From Amycolatopsis thermalba (lineage in GTDB: Bacteria; Actinomycetota; Actinomycetes; Mycobacteriales; Pseudonocardiaceae), in assembly GCF_003385215.1 (NCBI RefSeq), contig NZ_PQHW01000004.1, positions 1-64,000 on the forward strand: 64,000 nucleotides of DNA. Direction: 5' to 3'. The notes beneath the pieces are model-generated. The model had not been told where the DNA came from, did not search any database, and saw only the letters and a list, made by a program, of their open reading frames with translations. The position numbers and the translations under genes were made by a program. Positions 54,315 through 62,096 of the stretch are shown piece after piece (within the stretch, counting starts at the first letter, position 1; the number at the start of each line of letters is the position of its first letter).

Positions 54315-55706
54315 GTGACGGAGACCGAGGGGCAGGACAACGCGCGCACGATCGCCGGCCGTTACCGGCTGCAGCGTCACATCGGCGGGGGCGCGATGGG
54401 CGTCGTCTGGGAGGCGACCGATCAACTACTCGACCGAACCGTTGCGGTGAAACAACTTCTGCTACCGCCGCGGCTCACCCCGGAAGAGGCCGAGCAGGCC
54501 CGCAAACGCTCGTTCCGCGAGGCCCGCCTGGCCGCCCGCCTGCAGCACCCGCACGCCATCACCGTGTTCGACGTGGCCGACGACGACGGCAAACCCGTCC
54601 TGGTGATGGAATACCTCCCCTCGCACAGCCTGGCCGAGGTCCTCGCCGAGCGGGGCAGCCTCCCGCCGGGCGAGGTCGCCCGCATCGGCGCGCACGCGGC
54701 CTCCGCGCTGGCCGCCGCCCACGCCGTCGGCATCGTGCACCGCGACGTCAAACCGGGCAACATCCTGCTCGGCGAGGACGGCACCGCGAAGATCACCGAT
54801 TTCGGCATCTCCAAGGCCGCCGACGACGGCACCCTCACCGGCAGCGGCCACTTCGCCGGCACACCCGCCTTCCTCTCCCCCGAGGCCGCCCGCGGCGAGC
54901 AGCCCGGCCCGGAGTCCGACGTCTACTCCCTCGGCGCGACGCTCTACACCGCGGTCGAGGGCCGCATGCCCTACGGCGACACCGAGAACCAGATGGCGCT
55001 GCTCTACGCGGCCGCCGCCGGCCGGATCGCCCCGCCGGAGCAGGCCGGGCCGCTCACCGGCGTGCTCACCCGCATGCTCCAGGTCGACCCCAAGGCCCGC
55101 CCGACGATGGCCGAACTGGCCGCCGAACTGGGCAAACTCGCCATGATGACGGCCACCACGAAGGTCGACCCGGTGCCGCCGCCCCAGCCATCCCGGCGAA
55201 GACTCGCCTACGCCGGCGCCGCGCTGGCCGTCGTCGCCGCCGTGGTCGTGGCGCTCGTCGTCCTGCTGCCCTCCTCGACCGGGGACACCGCCGCGCCCGC
55301 CGACACGTCCTCGGCCGCGCCCGCCCCCGAGTCCAGCAGCGCGGCGCCGCCGTCGACCAGCGTCACCACCGTGACCAAGACGGCGACCAGCAACCCCGCC
55401 CCGGCCACCGGCTCGCCGGTGCAGGCGGTCAGCGACTACTACGCGATGATGCCGGGCAACACCGACGCCGGCTGGACCCGCCTGGGCCCCGCGCTGCAGG
55501 CCCAGGGCAAGGCGAGCTACGTCAGGTTCTGGTCCACCATCACCTCGGTGAGCATCGTCGGCGGACCACGCCAGGTCGACGCCGACACCGTCGAGGTCAC
55601 GGTCGACTTCGTCAAGGGCGGCTCGCACTCCCGCGAGCGGCACCACCTGGGCATGATCCAGCGCGACGGCACCTGGCTGATCAACACCGACACCCTCGTC
55701 CGATAG
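54315..55706 (+). CDS. Membrane Ser/Thr protein kinase (PknB-like, extracytoplasmic sensor)
   Basis: 463 residues. Kinase domain (about 15-275) with glycine loop IGGGAMGVVWEA, Lys in VAVKQL, catalytic HRDVKPGNILL, and DFGISK. The sequence then has a basic stretch, one membrane helix (LAYAGAALAVVAAVVVALVV, about 297-316), a Ser/Thr/Pro/Ala-rich linker, and a small outer domain (about 370-463) with VQAVSDYYAMMPGNTDAGW. This outer domain is NTF2-like in look, not PASTA repeats. It phosphorylates proteins in response to an outside signal. The GTG start gives a normal N-terminus. Confidence 0.94.
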   Translation: MTETEGQDNARTIAGRYRLQRHIGGGAMGVVWEATDQLLDRTVAVKQLLLPPRLTPEEAEQARKRSFREARLAARLQHPHAITVFDVADDDGKPVLVMEYLPSHSLAEVLAERGSLPPGEVARIGAHAASALAAAHAVGIVHRDVKPGNILLGEDGTAKITDFGISKAADDGTLTGSGHFAGTPAFLSPEAARGEQPGPESDVYSLGATLYTAVEGRMPYGDTENQMALLYAAAAGRIAPPEQAGPLTGVLTRMLQVDPKARPTMAELAAELGKLAMMTATTKVDPVPPPQPSRRRLAYAGAALAVVAAVVVALVVLLPSSTGDTAAPADTSSAAPAPESSSAAPPSTSVTTVTKTATSNPAPATGSPVQAVSDYYAMMPGNTDAGWTRLGPALQAQGKASYVRFWSTITSVSIVGGPRQVDADTVEVTVDFVKGGSHSRERHHLGMIQRDGTWLINTDTLVR

Positions 55707-55752
55707 GACGCATCGCGGTGCGCGAACCGGGCGAGGGCGTCGCGATCCCGCC

Positions 55753-56508
55753 TCAGGGCAGGTAGTACATCGGGTTCGGCAGCTTCACCGCGCGCTCGGC
55801 GTGGCCGCCGTCGAGGTCGCTGTACTGGTCGCCGAGGTTGAGCACGATCGTCGCCCCGGTCGACTCGATGTGCGCCCGCGTGCCGGACTTGTACTGCACG
55901 GTGGTGCAGGTCAGCCCGCACGGCAGGTAGTCCGGCGCGCTGGTCTCCGGCTTGAAGAACGCCGCAGCCGGGGCCGGGTAGCCCTCGTTGGCGAGGTTCT
56001 TCAGCGACGCCGGGCCCTGGTGCTCCTTGCGCCCGGTCAGGAAGTAGACCCGCACGCCGTGCTGCGCGGCCCAGTTCGCCAGCTCCAGCGTCGGCCGGAT
56101 CGCCGCGAACGCGCCGTCGTCGATCGCCTTCTCCTGCTCGACCGGGTCGAAGCCGATGTCGTTGTCGGCCTCCCAGCCGTAGGTGACCTCGGAGGTGTCG
56201 TCGATGTCGAGCACGATCGCCGGGTTGCGCACGCCCTGCTGCAGGCGGATCGCGAGGTAGCGCTGGGCCTGGTCGACCTGGCGGCGGACGTCGGCGGCCC
56301 ACCGGCTGTCACCGGACTCGTGGTGCTTGCCGGCGGCGTCGACCCAGTTGCCGTAGTACTCCTGCACGTCCAGCTTGACCTGGCCGAGGTTGTCCGGTTC
56401 CTGGCTGCCACCCGAGGTCGCGAGCGCGGTGGTGCCCCCGGCGACGGTCGCGCCGATCGCGGCCGCGGCAGCCAACTTGACCAAACCGGACATTTTTTCA
56501 CGCAGCAT
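55753..56508 (-). CDS. Secreted HAD-family acid phosphatase (class B-like)
   Basis: 251 residues. N-terminal signal peptide (KLAAAAAIGATVAGGTTALA, about 10-29). HAD motif I is VLDIDDTSEVTYG (nucleophile Asp at about 98-100), motif II is YFLTGRK, and a conserved C-terminal NLGDQYSDLDGG carries motif III/IV acids. This is the plant-type/class B acid phosphatase family (like vegetative storage protein and bacterial lipoprotein e(P4)). ATG 56508 follows cgaggaggattc. Convergent with the kinase gene. Confidence 0.93.
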   Translation of the reverse strand: MLREKMSGLVKLAAAAAIGATVAGGTTALATSGGSQEPDNLGQVKLDVQEYYGNWVDAAGKHHESGDSRWAADVRRQVDQAQRYLAIRLQQGVRNPAIVLDIDDTSEVTYGWEADNDIGFDPVEQEKAIDDGAFAAIRPTLELANWAAQHGVRVYFLTGRKEHQGPASLKNLANEGYPAPAAAFFKPETSAPDYLPCGLTCTTVQYKSGTRAHIESTGATIVLNLGDQYSDLDGGHAERAVKLPNPMYYLP

Positions 56509-56543
56509 GAATCCTCCTCGTGAACGTTGCACGAGACGGGAAC

Positions 56544-57689
56544 CTACCCGGGGATGCGCTCCGCGCGACAGAGGAAGAAGTGAGGGGTGCGGCCGATGCG
56601 CGTGAGCACCACCGTGGCCTCCTGGTCGCCCGCGAGTTTGAGCCGCTTGCGTAGCGCGTCCGGGTCGACGTCCAGTCCGCGGACCAGGATCTCCAACCGT
56701 CCGACCGCGCGGGCACGCAGCAGCGTGCGCAGGGATTTCTCCTGGTAGGGACCGTGTTCGCGGACGCGGAACGCCCGCACGCCCGGCGGCGGCACGTCGC
56801 CGGTCAGGTAAGCGATGCGCTCGTCGAGCTGCCACAACCCGTGCCGGGCCGCGTAGTGCTTCACCAGCCCGGCCCGCACGACCGCGCCGTCCGGGTCGAT
56901 GATCCACTCGCCGGGCGCGGCGGCCCCGGCGTCCGACGGGTCCCGGTCGGTGATCGTCCATTGTGTACCGTCCGAGCGCAGCACGGTCGCTCGCCGCGAG
57001 GCGGTGGCCAGGCCCGCGCTCCACACGCACGCCTCCCGCACCTGGCCGTCGAGCGACACCAGCTCGATCTCCGCCGCCCAGGGCACCGCCGCCGGATCCA
57101 GGCCGGGCGCGCACTTCACGGCCAGGTCCCGGCCCGCGTAGACCGCCGCCAGCTCGTCCAGCGGCGGCGCGAAGTCGGCAGGCCGCCAGGTCCGGCGCCC
57201 GGACGAATCGCGGCGGGCCGGATCGGCGACGATCACCGCGTCCCGGCTGACCGGCCGCAACGCGTCGGCCCGGACCAGCGGCACCCCCGGGCAGTTGTGC
57301 CGCGCCATCGCCAGCCGCACCGGGTCCAGGTCGGAACCAACACACCTGTGCGCGACCCGGGCCAGCTCGGCCAGGTCGGCGCCGATCGAGCAGGTCACGT
57401 CGTGCACATCGCGCCCGGCCAGCCGCTCGGCGCGGTGCCGGGCCACCGCGGGCACGCTCGCCTGCTGCAGCGCGTCACCGGTGTAGAGCCAGGACGGGTC
57501 GAGCTTGCCCCTGCGCCGCAGCAGCACCGTCTCCAGCACCGCGGCGAACCGCTCGCCCACCAGCTTGCGCACGGCGGCCACGTCCGCGACCCGGTCGGTC
57601 AGCGGCAACGCGTCACAGGAGGCCAACGCACGTGCGCCTTCCTCCGAGCGGAGGAAGGCGACGTCGTCGAGGGTGAACGCGTAGGGCAC
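56544..57689 (-). CDS. Class I SAM-dependent methyltransferase with THUMP-like domain
   Basis: 381 residues. SAM-binding region DVTCSIGADLAELARVAHRC (about 98-117), then VADPARRDSSGRR as motif IV-like. The C-terminal segment (from about 300), with RAFRVREHGPYQEKSLRTLL, matches the THUMP-like domain of actinobacterial putative RNA methyltransferases. An RNA substrate is inferred from the family. The start ATG abuts the stop of the upstream methyltransferase gene. Confidence 0.85.
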   Translation of the reverse strand: MPYAFTLDDVAFLRSEEGARALASCDALPLTDRVADVAAVRKLVGERFAAVLETVLLRRRGKLDPSWLYTGDALQQASVPAVARHRAERLAGRDVHDVTCSIGADLAELARVAHRCVGSDLDPVRLAMARHNCPGVPLVRADALRPVSRDAVIVADPARRDSSGRRTWRPADFAPPLDELAAVYAGRDLAVKCAPGLDPAAVPWAAEIELVSLDGQVREACVWSAGLATASRRATVLRSDGTQWTITDRDPSDAGAAAPGEWIIDPDGAVVRAGLVKHYAARHGLWQLDERIAYLTGDVPPPGVRAFRVREHGPYQEKSLRTLLRARAVGRLEILVRGLDVDPDALRKRLKLAGDQEATVVLTRIGRTPHFFLCRAERIPG

Positions 57690-58643
57690 TTACGGTTTGG
57701 TGCCGGTGATCATCACGTTGTAGAACAGCTCGCGCGGCAGGACCTTGGACAGCACCTTCTTGTCCAGCGCGGACAGCCGCAGCCACAGGTGGTAGGCGAA
57801 CATCCGCCACCGCACGGTCAGCTTCTCCTGCGGCACCGCCGCCTCGAACGTGCGGATCGGCCACCCGGCCAGCGCCGCGGAGAACTCCTCGGTGACCGCA
57901 CGGACGTCGACCGCCCCGGCGCCCAGCGCCATGCGCTCCAGCTCCGACGGGTCGAACGTGTGGATGTCGACCACGGCCTCCAGCGCCGCCGCGCGCGAGG
58001 ACTCGTCCAGCTCCTCCTGCGGGCGCCGCCAGCCGCTCAGCGCGGGAACCTTGGTGACGTTGGTGGTCAGCCACCAGGTCAGCTGGCCCAGCTTGCGCGC
58101 GTAGAAGTTGCCGATCTTCGTCGGCTCACCGGCGAAGACGAACCGGCCGCCCGGCTTGAGCACCCGCAGCACCTCGCGCAGCGCGCCCGGCACGTCCGGG
58201 ATGTGGTGCAGCACCGCGTGCCCGACCACCAGGTCGAAGCTGTCGTCCGGGTACGGGATGCGCTCGGCGTCGGCGACCCGGCCGTCCACATCCAGGCCCA
58301 GGTTGCGGGCGTTGCGCAGCGCGACCTCCACCATGCCCGGCGAGAGGTCGGTGACGAACCCCTTCTTGATCACACCGCCCTGCATCAGGTTGAGCAGGAA
58401 GAAGCCGGTGCCGCTGCCCAGCTCCATCGCGGTCGGGTAGGGCTGGCCCTCCTCACCGGCGACGGCGTTGAACACGTCGGTGGCGTAGGAAATGCAGCGC
58501 TCGTCGTAGGAGATCGACCACTTCTCGTCGTAGGTGCCGGCCTCCCAGTCGTGGTAGAGGATGTTGGCCAGCTTGGGGTCCGAGTACGCCGCCTGGACCT
58601 CTTCCTCGGTCGCGTGCGGGTTCGGCGCGGGGTCCGTGGTCAC
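57690..58643 (-). CDS. SAM-dependent methyltransferase (UbiE/SmtA-like)
   Basis: 317 residues. Motif I is AMELGSGTGFFLLNLMQGG (about 71-89), motif II DSFDLVVGHAVLHHIPDV, motif III LKPGGRFVFAGEP. The N-terminal segment ILYHDWEAGTYDEKWSISYD is characteristic of an actinobacterial methyltransferase group often found next to an enoyl-CoA hydratase. Substrate unknown. It ends directly before the THUMP-like gene and starts 1 base after the hydratase stop, so the three form an operon. Confidence 0.88.
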   Translation of the reverse strand: MTTDPAPNPHATEEEVQAAYSDPKLANILYHDWEAGTYDEKWSISYDERCISYATDVFNAVAGEEGQPYPTAMELGSGTGFFLLNLMQGGVIKKGFVTDLSPGMVEVALRNARNLGLDVDGRVADAERIPYPDDSFDLVVGHAVLHHIPDVPGALREVLRVLKPGGRFVFAGEPTKIGNFYARKLGQLTWWLTTNVTKVPALSGWRRPQEELDESSRAAALEAVVDIHTFDPSELERMALGAGAVDVRAVTEEFSAALAGWPIRTFEAAVPQEKLTVRWRMFAYHLWLRLSALDKKVLSKVLPRELFYNVMITGTKP

Positions 58644-58644
58644 G

Positions 58645-59424
58645 TCACTTCCCTTCGAAGGTGGCCTTGCCGGGGCCGTTCTCCACGAAGGAGGTCATAC
58701 CCGCGGTCTGGTCCTCGGTCGCCCACAGCGCCGTGAACAGCTGCGTCTCCAGCTTCAACGCGCTGGCCAGGTCCATGTCCAGACCGCCGTCGATCGCGGC
58801 CTTGGCCTGCGCCAGCGCGACCGCCGGGCCGTTGACGAACTGCCCGGCCCACTTCTGCGCGGCCGAATAGACGTCGTCCGGGGCGACCAGCTGGTCCACG
58901 ATGCCCAGCGACAGCGCCTCCTCGGCCTTGGCGAAGCGGCCGGTGAACACCAGGTCCTTGGCCTTGCTCGGGCCGATCAGCCGGGACAGCCGCTGCGTGC
59001 CGCCCGCGCCGGGGATGATGCCGAGCAGGATCTCCGGCTGGCCGACCTTCACGTTGTCGCCGGCGATCCGGTAGTCCGCACCCAGGGCCAGCTCGAGCCC
59101 GCCGCCCAGGGCGTACCCGGTGATCGCGGCGACGACCGGCTTCGGGATCGCGGCGACCGCGGCCACCGTGTTCTGCAGCTTCGCGCCGAAGGACCGCATC
59201 TCGACGTAGGAGCGGGTGACCATCTCCTTGACGTCGGCGCCGCCGCAGAAGGTCTTCTCCCCGCCGTAGAGGATCACCGCGCGCACGTCGGACCGCTCGG
59301 CCGCCTCCTGCGCGGCCACCGCGAGCTCGGCCGTGACCTGGCCGTTGATCGCGTTGACCGGGGGCCGCTCCAGCCGGATCGTGCCGATCCCGCCGTCCAC
59401 CTCGAGCCGTACGAACTCGCCCAC
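58645..59424 (-). CDS. Enoyl-CoA hydratase/isomerase
   Basis: 259 residues, crotonase fold. Oxyanion-hole segments are KTFCGGADVKEM (about 57-68) and ITGYALGGGLELAL (about 101-114). The two catalytic acids of true hydratases lie in GGGLELALG and QPEILLGIIPGAGGTQRL. It hydrates trans-2-enoyl-CoA in beta-oxidation or a related path. First gene of the hydratase-methyltransferase-methyltransferase operon. Confidence 0.92.
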   Translation of the reverse strand: MGEFVRLEVDGGIGTIRLERPPVNAINGQVTAELAVAAQEAAERSDVRAVILYGGEKTFCGGADVKEMVTRSYVEMRSFGAKLQNTVAAVAAIPKPVVAAITGYALGGGLELALGADYRIAGDNVKVGQPEILLGIIPGAGGTQRLSRLIGPSKAKDLVFTGRFAKAEEALSLGIVDQLVAPDDVYSAAQKWAGQFVNGPAVALAQAKAAIDGGLDMDLASALKLETQLFTALWATEDQTAGMTSFVENGPGKATFEGK

Positions 59425-59469
59425 GCTGGCCTCCTCCTTGATCGTGCCTACCGGCTGGTAGGGGTGACC

Positions 59470-60273
59470 TTACCGGCGACGCGCGAAGAAGCGGTCACCC
59501 GAGCGTTCGAGGACGAGGTCCTGGTCGAACGTCTTGGACAGGTTCTCGGCGGTGAGCACGTCGTCGATCAGGCCCGCTACCACTGCCCGGCCTTCGCGCA
59601 GCAGCAGCGCGTGGGTGAAGCCTGGCGGAATTTCCTCGACGTGGTGTGTGACGAGCACCATGGCCGGCGCGTCCGGGTCGAGCGCCAGCTCGGACAGCCG
59701 GGCCACCAGGTCCTCGCGGCCGCCCAGGTCGAGGCCCGCGGCGGGCTCGTCGAGCAGCAGCAGCTCGGGGTCGGTCATCAGGGCGCGGGCGATGAGGGTG
59801 CGCTTGCGCTCGCCCTCGGACAGGGTGCCGTAGTCGCGCCCGGCCAGGTGCCGGATGCCCATGACGCCCAGCAGCTCCTCGGCGCGGCCGGTGTCCATCG
59901 TGTCGTACTGCTCGCGCCAGCGGCCGATCACCGCGTAGCCGGCGCTGACCACGACATCGCTGACCTTCTCGTCGCCCGGCACGCGCGAGGCGATCGCCGC
60001 GGAGGTGAACCCGATGCGCGGGCGCAGGTCGAAGATGTTGGTGCGGCCGATCTGCTCGCCCAGCAGGTGGACCGATCCGGTGGTCGGGTGCAGCTCGGCG
60101 GCCGCGAGCCGGAGCAGGGTGGTCTTGCCGGCGCCGTTGGGACCCAGCACCACCCAGCGCTCGTCCAGCTCCACCGTCCAGTCGAGGCCGGCCAGGAGGT
60201 CGTTGGTCCCGCGGCGGACCCCCACCCCGGCCATCCGCACCACGAGATCGTCAAGGTCGTTCGGCTCGCTCAC
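59470..60273 (-). CDS. Stand-alone ABC ATP-binding protein (YlmA/ModF-like)
   Basis: 267 residues. Walker A VLGPNGAGKTTLLRLAA, Walker B ELLLLDEPAAGLDLGGRED, switch LVTHHVEEIPPGFTHALLL; the signature is LSEGERKRTLIARAL. No permease gene is adjacent. This family of soluble ATPases (YlmA, PhrA/ModF-like) has an unclear role. It diverges from the cysteine leader/dioxygenase unit. Confidence 0.9.
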   Translation of the reverse strand: MSEPNDLDDLVVRMAGVGVRRGTNDLLAGLDWTVELDERWVVLGPNGAGKTTLLRLAAAELHPTTGSVHLLGEQIGRTNIFDLRPRIGFTSAAIASRVPGDEKVSDVVVSAGYAVIGRWREQYDTMDTGRAEELLGVMGIRHLAGRDYGTLSEGERKRTLIARALMTDPELLLLDEPAAGLDLGGREDLVARLSELALDPDAPAMVLVTHHVEEIPPGFTHALLLREGRAVVAGLIDDVLTAENLSKTFDQDLVLERSGDRFFARRR

Positions 60274-60366
60274 GAGCCCATTGTGGCCGCCGGGCGCCGC
60301 CGGAGTCCCGCCGCCCCCGTACCACTTGGTGAGACGTCACAGCGGGTAGCCGGATCCCGTGGCACG

Positions 60367-60480
60367 ATGCGCTTCGTGAGCACCTCCCGGTACCCGCGGC
60401 GCCGCTTCTGGCGCAACCGTGCCGTGGACCTGGTGCTGGTCGCGTCGTGCGGGTGTAGCCCGACGCGGCACGGTCGCTGA
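60367..60480 (+). CDS. Cysteine-containing leader peptide (uORF) before cysteine dioxygenase
   Basis: A 37-codon frame (MRFVSTSRYPRRRF, then RNRAVDLVLVASCGCSPT) ends 54 bases before the cysteine dioxygenase start. The pattern of Arg-rich N-terminus, then (H/A)VDLxxVAS and clustered Cys, matches short 'putative leader peptides' found upstream of sulfur genes in actinobacteria, for which cysteine-responsive attenuation has been described. The Cys codons (60448-60450, 60454-60456) are just before the left arm of a hairpin. GTG 60376 may be the true start. Too short for ordinary gene finders. Confidence 0.75.
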   Translation: MRFVSTSRYPRRRFWRNRAVDLVLVASCGCSPTRHGR

Positions 60481-60493
60481 GCCGTGCCGCGTC
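60462..60493 (+). promoter_or_regulatory. Attenuator-like hairpin at the end of the leader peptide
   Basis: gacgcggcacgg (60462-60473) pairs perfectly with ccgtgccgcgtc (60482-60493). The leader stop codon (60478-60480) is in the 8-base loop. A ribosome finishing or stalling on the leader would therefore determine whether the hairpin forms. The downstream ribosome-binding site (tggag, 60524-60528) is 30 bases further on. Confidence 0.7.
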
Positions 60494-60534
60494 CTGCCGT
60501 GCCCCATGATCGCGACCAACCCCTGGAGTTTTCC

Positions 60535-61071
60535 GTGACCTCCGTCCTGCGTTCGTCCGAGATCCACCCCCGTCTGATCGGCAGCGCGCTCGAGGATCTG
60601 CTGCACCCCGAGCGGCTGTTGTGGACGCCGACCCAGCTCGCCGGCCTGACCCGCACCGTCACGCTCGAACTCGGCGACGAGATCAGCCGGTTCCTGCACT
60701 TCGACGCCGACCAGCGGTGGTGGGCGCGGCTCGCCCTGACCGAGGGCATCGAGCTGTGGGTGCTGACCTGGCTGCCCGGGCAGGGCACCAAGCCGCACGA
60801 CCACGGCGGCGCGGCCGGCTCGTTCACCGTGCTCCGCGGCGAGCTGTCCGAGGAGTACCGCTACCCGGGCGGACCCGTCCGGCAGCGCACGCACGTCGCG
60901 GGCGACGGAATCGGATTCGGTGCCGGGCGGGCGCACCAGGTGACTGGCGCGGGCGCGGCGCCGTCGGCGAGCATCCACGCGTACTCGCCGCCGCTCGTGC
61001 CGACGCGCGAGTACGCCAGTCTGGCCGACGTGCCCGCCGAGATCCCGCCGCTGCCCGGCATCGTGGCCTGA
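60535..61071 (+). CDS. Cysteine dioxygenase type I
   Basis: 178 residues. Fe(II)-dependent cupin that oxidises cysteine to cysteine sulfinate. The first two iron ligands are in KPHDHGGAAGSF (His88, His90) and the third in GAGRAHQV (His134). The Tyr in HAYSPPL also fits. As in other bacterial enzymes, Gly replaces the Cys that forms the Cys-Tyr crosslink in mammals. GTG 60535 gives the normal N-terminus with ctggag upstream. The stop overlaps the rhodanese start (TGATG). A leader peptide precedes it. Confidence 0.93.
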   Translation: MTSVLRSSEIHPRLIGSALEDLLHPERLLWTPTQLAGLTRTVTLELGDEISRFLHFDADQRWWARLALTEGIELWVLTWLPGQGTKPHDHGGAAGSFTVLRGELSEEYRYPGGPVRQRTHVAGDGIGFGAGRAHQVTGAGAAPSASIHAYSPPLVPTREYASLADVPAEIPPLPGIVA

Positions 61072-61463
61072 TGGACGTCGAGGAGATGCTGGCCTCGGCC
61101 CGGTCCACGCTGGAGCGGGCCGAGCCGGCCGACGCGTGGCGGCTGCAGGCCGAGGGCGGGCTGATCGTGGACATCCGGCCGATCGGCTACCGCGAGGCGG
61201 AGGGCGAGATCCCGGGCGCGGTGCCGGTGGAGCGGATCCACCTGGAGTGGCGCCTCGCCCCGGCCAGCGACCACCGGCTGCCCGGCGTGCACCCGGACCT
61301 GCCGGTGGTCGTGGTCTGCAACGAGGGCTACGCGTCCAGCCTGGCGGCTGCTGACTTGCGCCGGCTCGGGTTGAGCCGGGCGACCGACCTCGTGGGCGGG
61401 TTCCGGGCCTGGCGGGCGGCCGGGTTGCCGGTGCAGCCGGGCGGCACGCCCGCGGTGCCCTGA
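61071..61463 (+). CDS. Single-domain rhodanese-like sulfurtransferase
   Basis: 130 residues. Rhodanese fold with LIVDIRPIGYREAEGEIPGA (about 31-50), the persulfide-forming Cys in VVCNEGYASS (Cys83), and the C-terminal DLVGGFRAWRAAGLPV (about 107-121). It probably handles sulfite or sulfane sulfur arising from cysteine breakdown. It is translationally coupled to cysteine dioxygenase. Its last 31 codons are repeated several times downstream. Confidence 0.93.
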   Translation: MDVEEMLASARSTLERAEPADAWRLQAEGGLIVDIRPIGYREAEGEIPGAVPVERIHLEWRLAPASDHRLPGVHPDLPVVVVCNEGYASSLAAADLRRLGLSRATDLVGGFRAWRAAGLPVQPGGTPAVP

Positions 61464-62096
61464 GCCGCCGGGGGGAACTTGGTGGGGCCGGGCGACGGAG
61501 CTGGCGGCGGGCTCCGCGCCTGGCGCGGCTGTCGGGGGCAAGCCCACGGGCCACTAGGCCGCGGGGCGGAACCTTGGGTTGAGCCGAGTGACGGACCTGG
61601 TCGGGGGATTCCGCGCCTGCCGCGCGGCGGGATTGCCGGTGCAGCCGGCGGCACACCCGCGATGCCCTAGACCCCGGGGGGAACTTGGTTGGGCCAGGCG
61701 ACGGACCCGGCGGCGAGCTCCCCGCCTGGCGCGGCGCGGCTACCGAGCGGCACGCCCGCGGTCCACTAGGCCGCGCCGGCTCGGGTTGAGCCGGGCGACC
61801 GACCTCGTGGGCGGGTTCCGGGCCTGGCGAGCGGCCGGGTTGCCGGTGCAGCCGGGCGGCACGCCCGCGGTGCCCTGACGGGGTGCCGGGTCGCCGTGCA
61901 TCGGAGCGCGCAGCGGCATGCCCGCGTTCCCCGGCGCGGTACGGGCGTGCCGATCACCTGGGCCGGCACGCCCGCGCTCCTAACCCGCCGGGAGGAACTT
62001 GGCTCGATCCGGGCGACGGACCTGGTCGGCGGGTTCCGCGCCTGGCGTGCCGCGGGGCTGCCGGTACAGCCGGGCGGCACGCCGGCGGTACCCTAA
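61464..62096 (+). repeat. Array of silent copies of the rhodanese 3' end
   Basis: Six units of about 93-105 bases follow the gene. Good copies are at 61579-61670, 61786-61878 and 62003-62096; degenerate ones at 61464-61557, 61671-61769 and 61879-61983. Each ends in a stop-codon triplet. The copy at 61786 differs from the gene's own 61371-61463 by one base. The copy at 62003 encodes the same 28 residues with 11 synonymous changes. A conserved cggggggaacttgg-like sequence precedes several units. The only frames here have weak TTG/GTG starts, so I do not call genes. Confidence 0.88.

Noticed and set aside
61579-61878. Separate 99-codon gene made of rhodanese 3' copies
   Set aside because: TTG start, no catalytic Cys, and one unit is read through by a frameshift. 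I treat it as part of the cassette array.
61896-62096. 66-codon gene ending in the last rhodanese cassette
   Set aside because: Starts in a degenerate unit with a GTG lacking a convincing ribosome-binding site; only the cassette part resembles protein.
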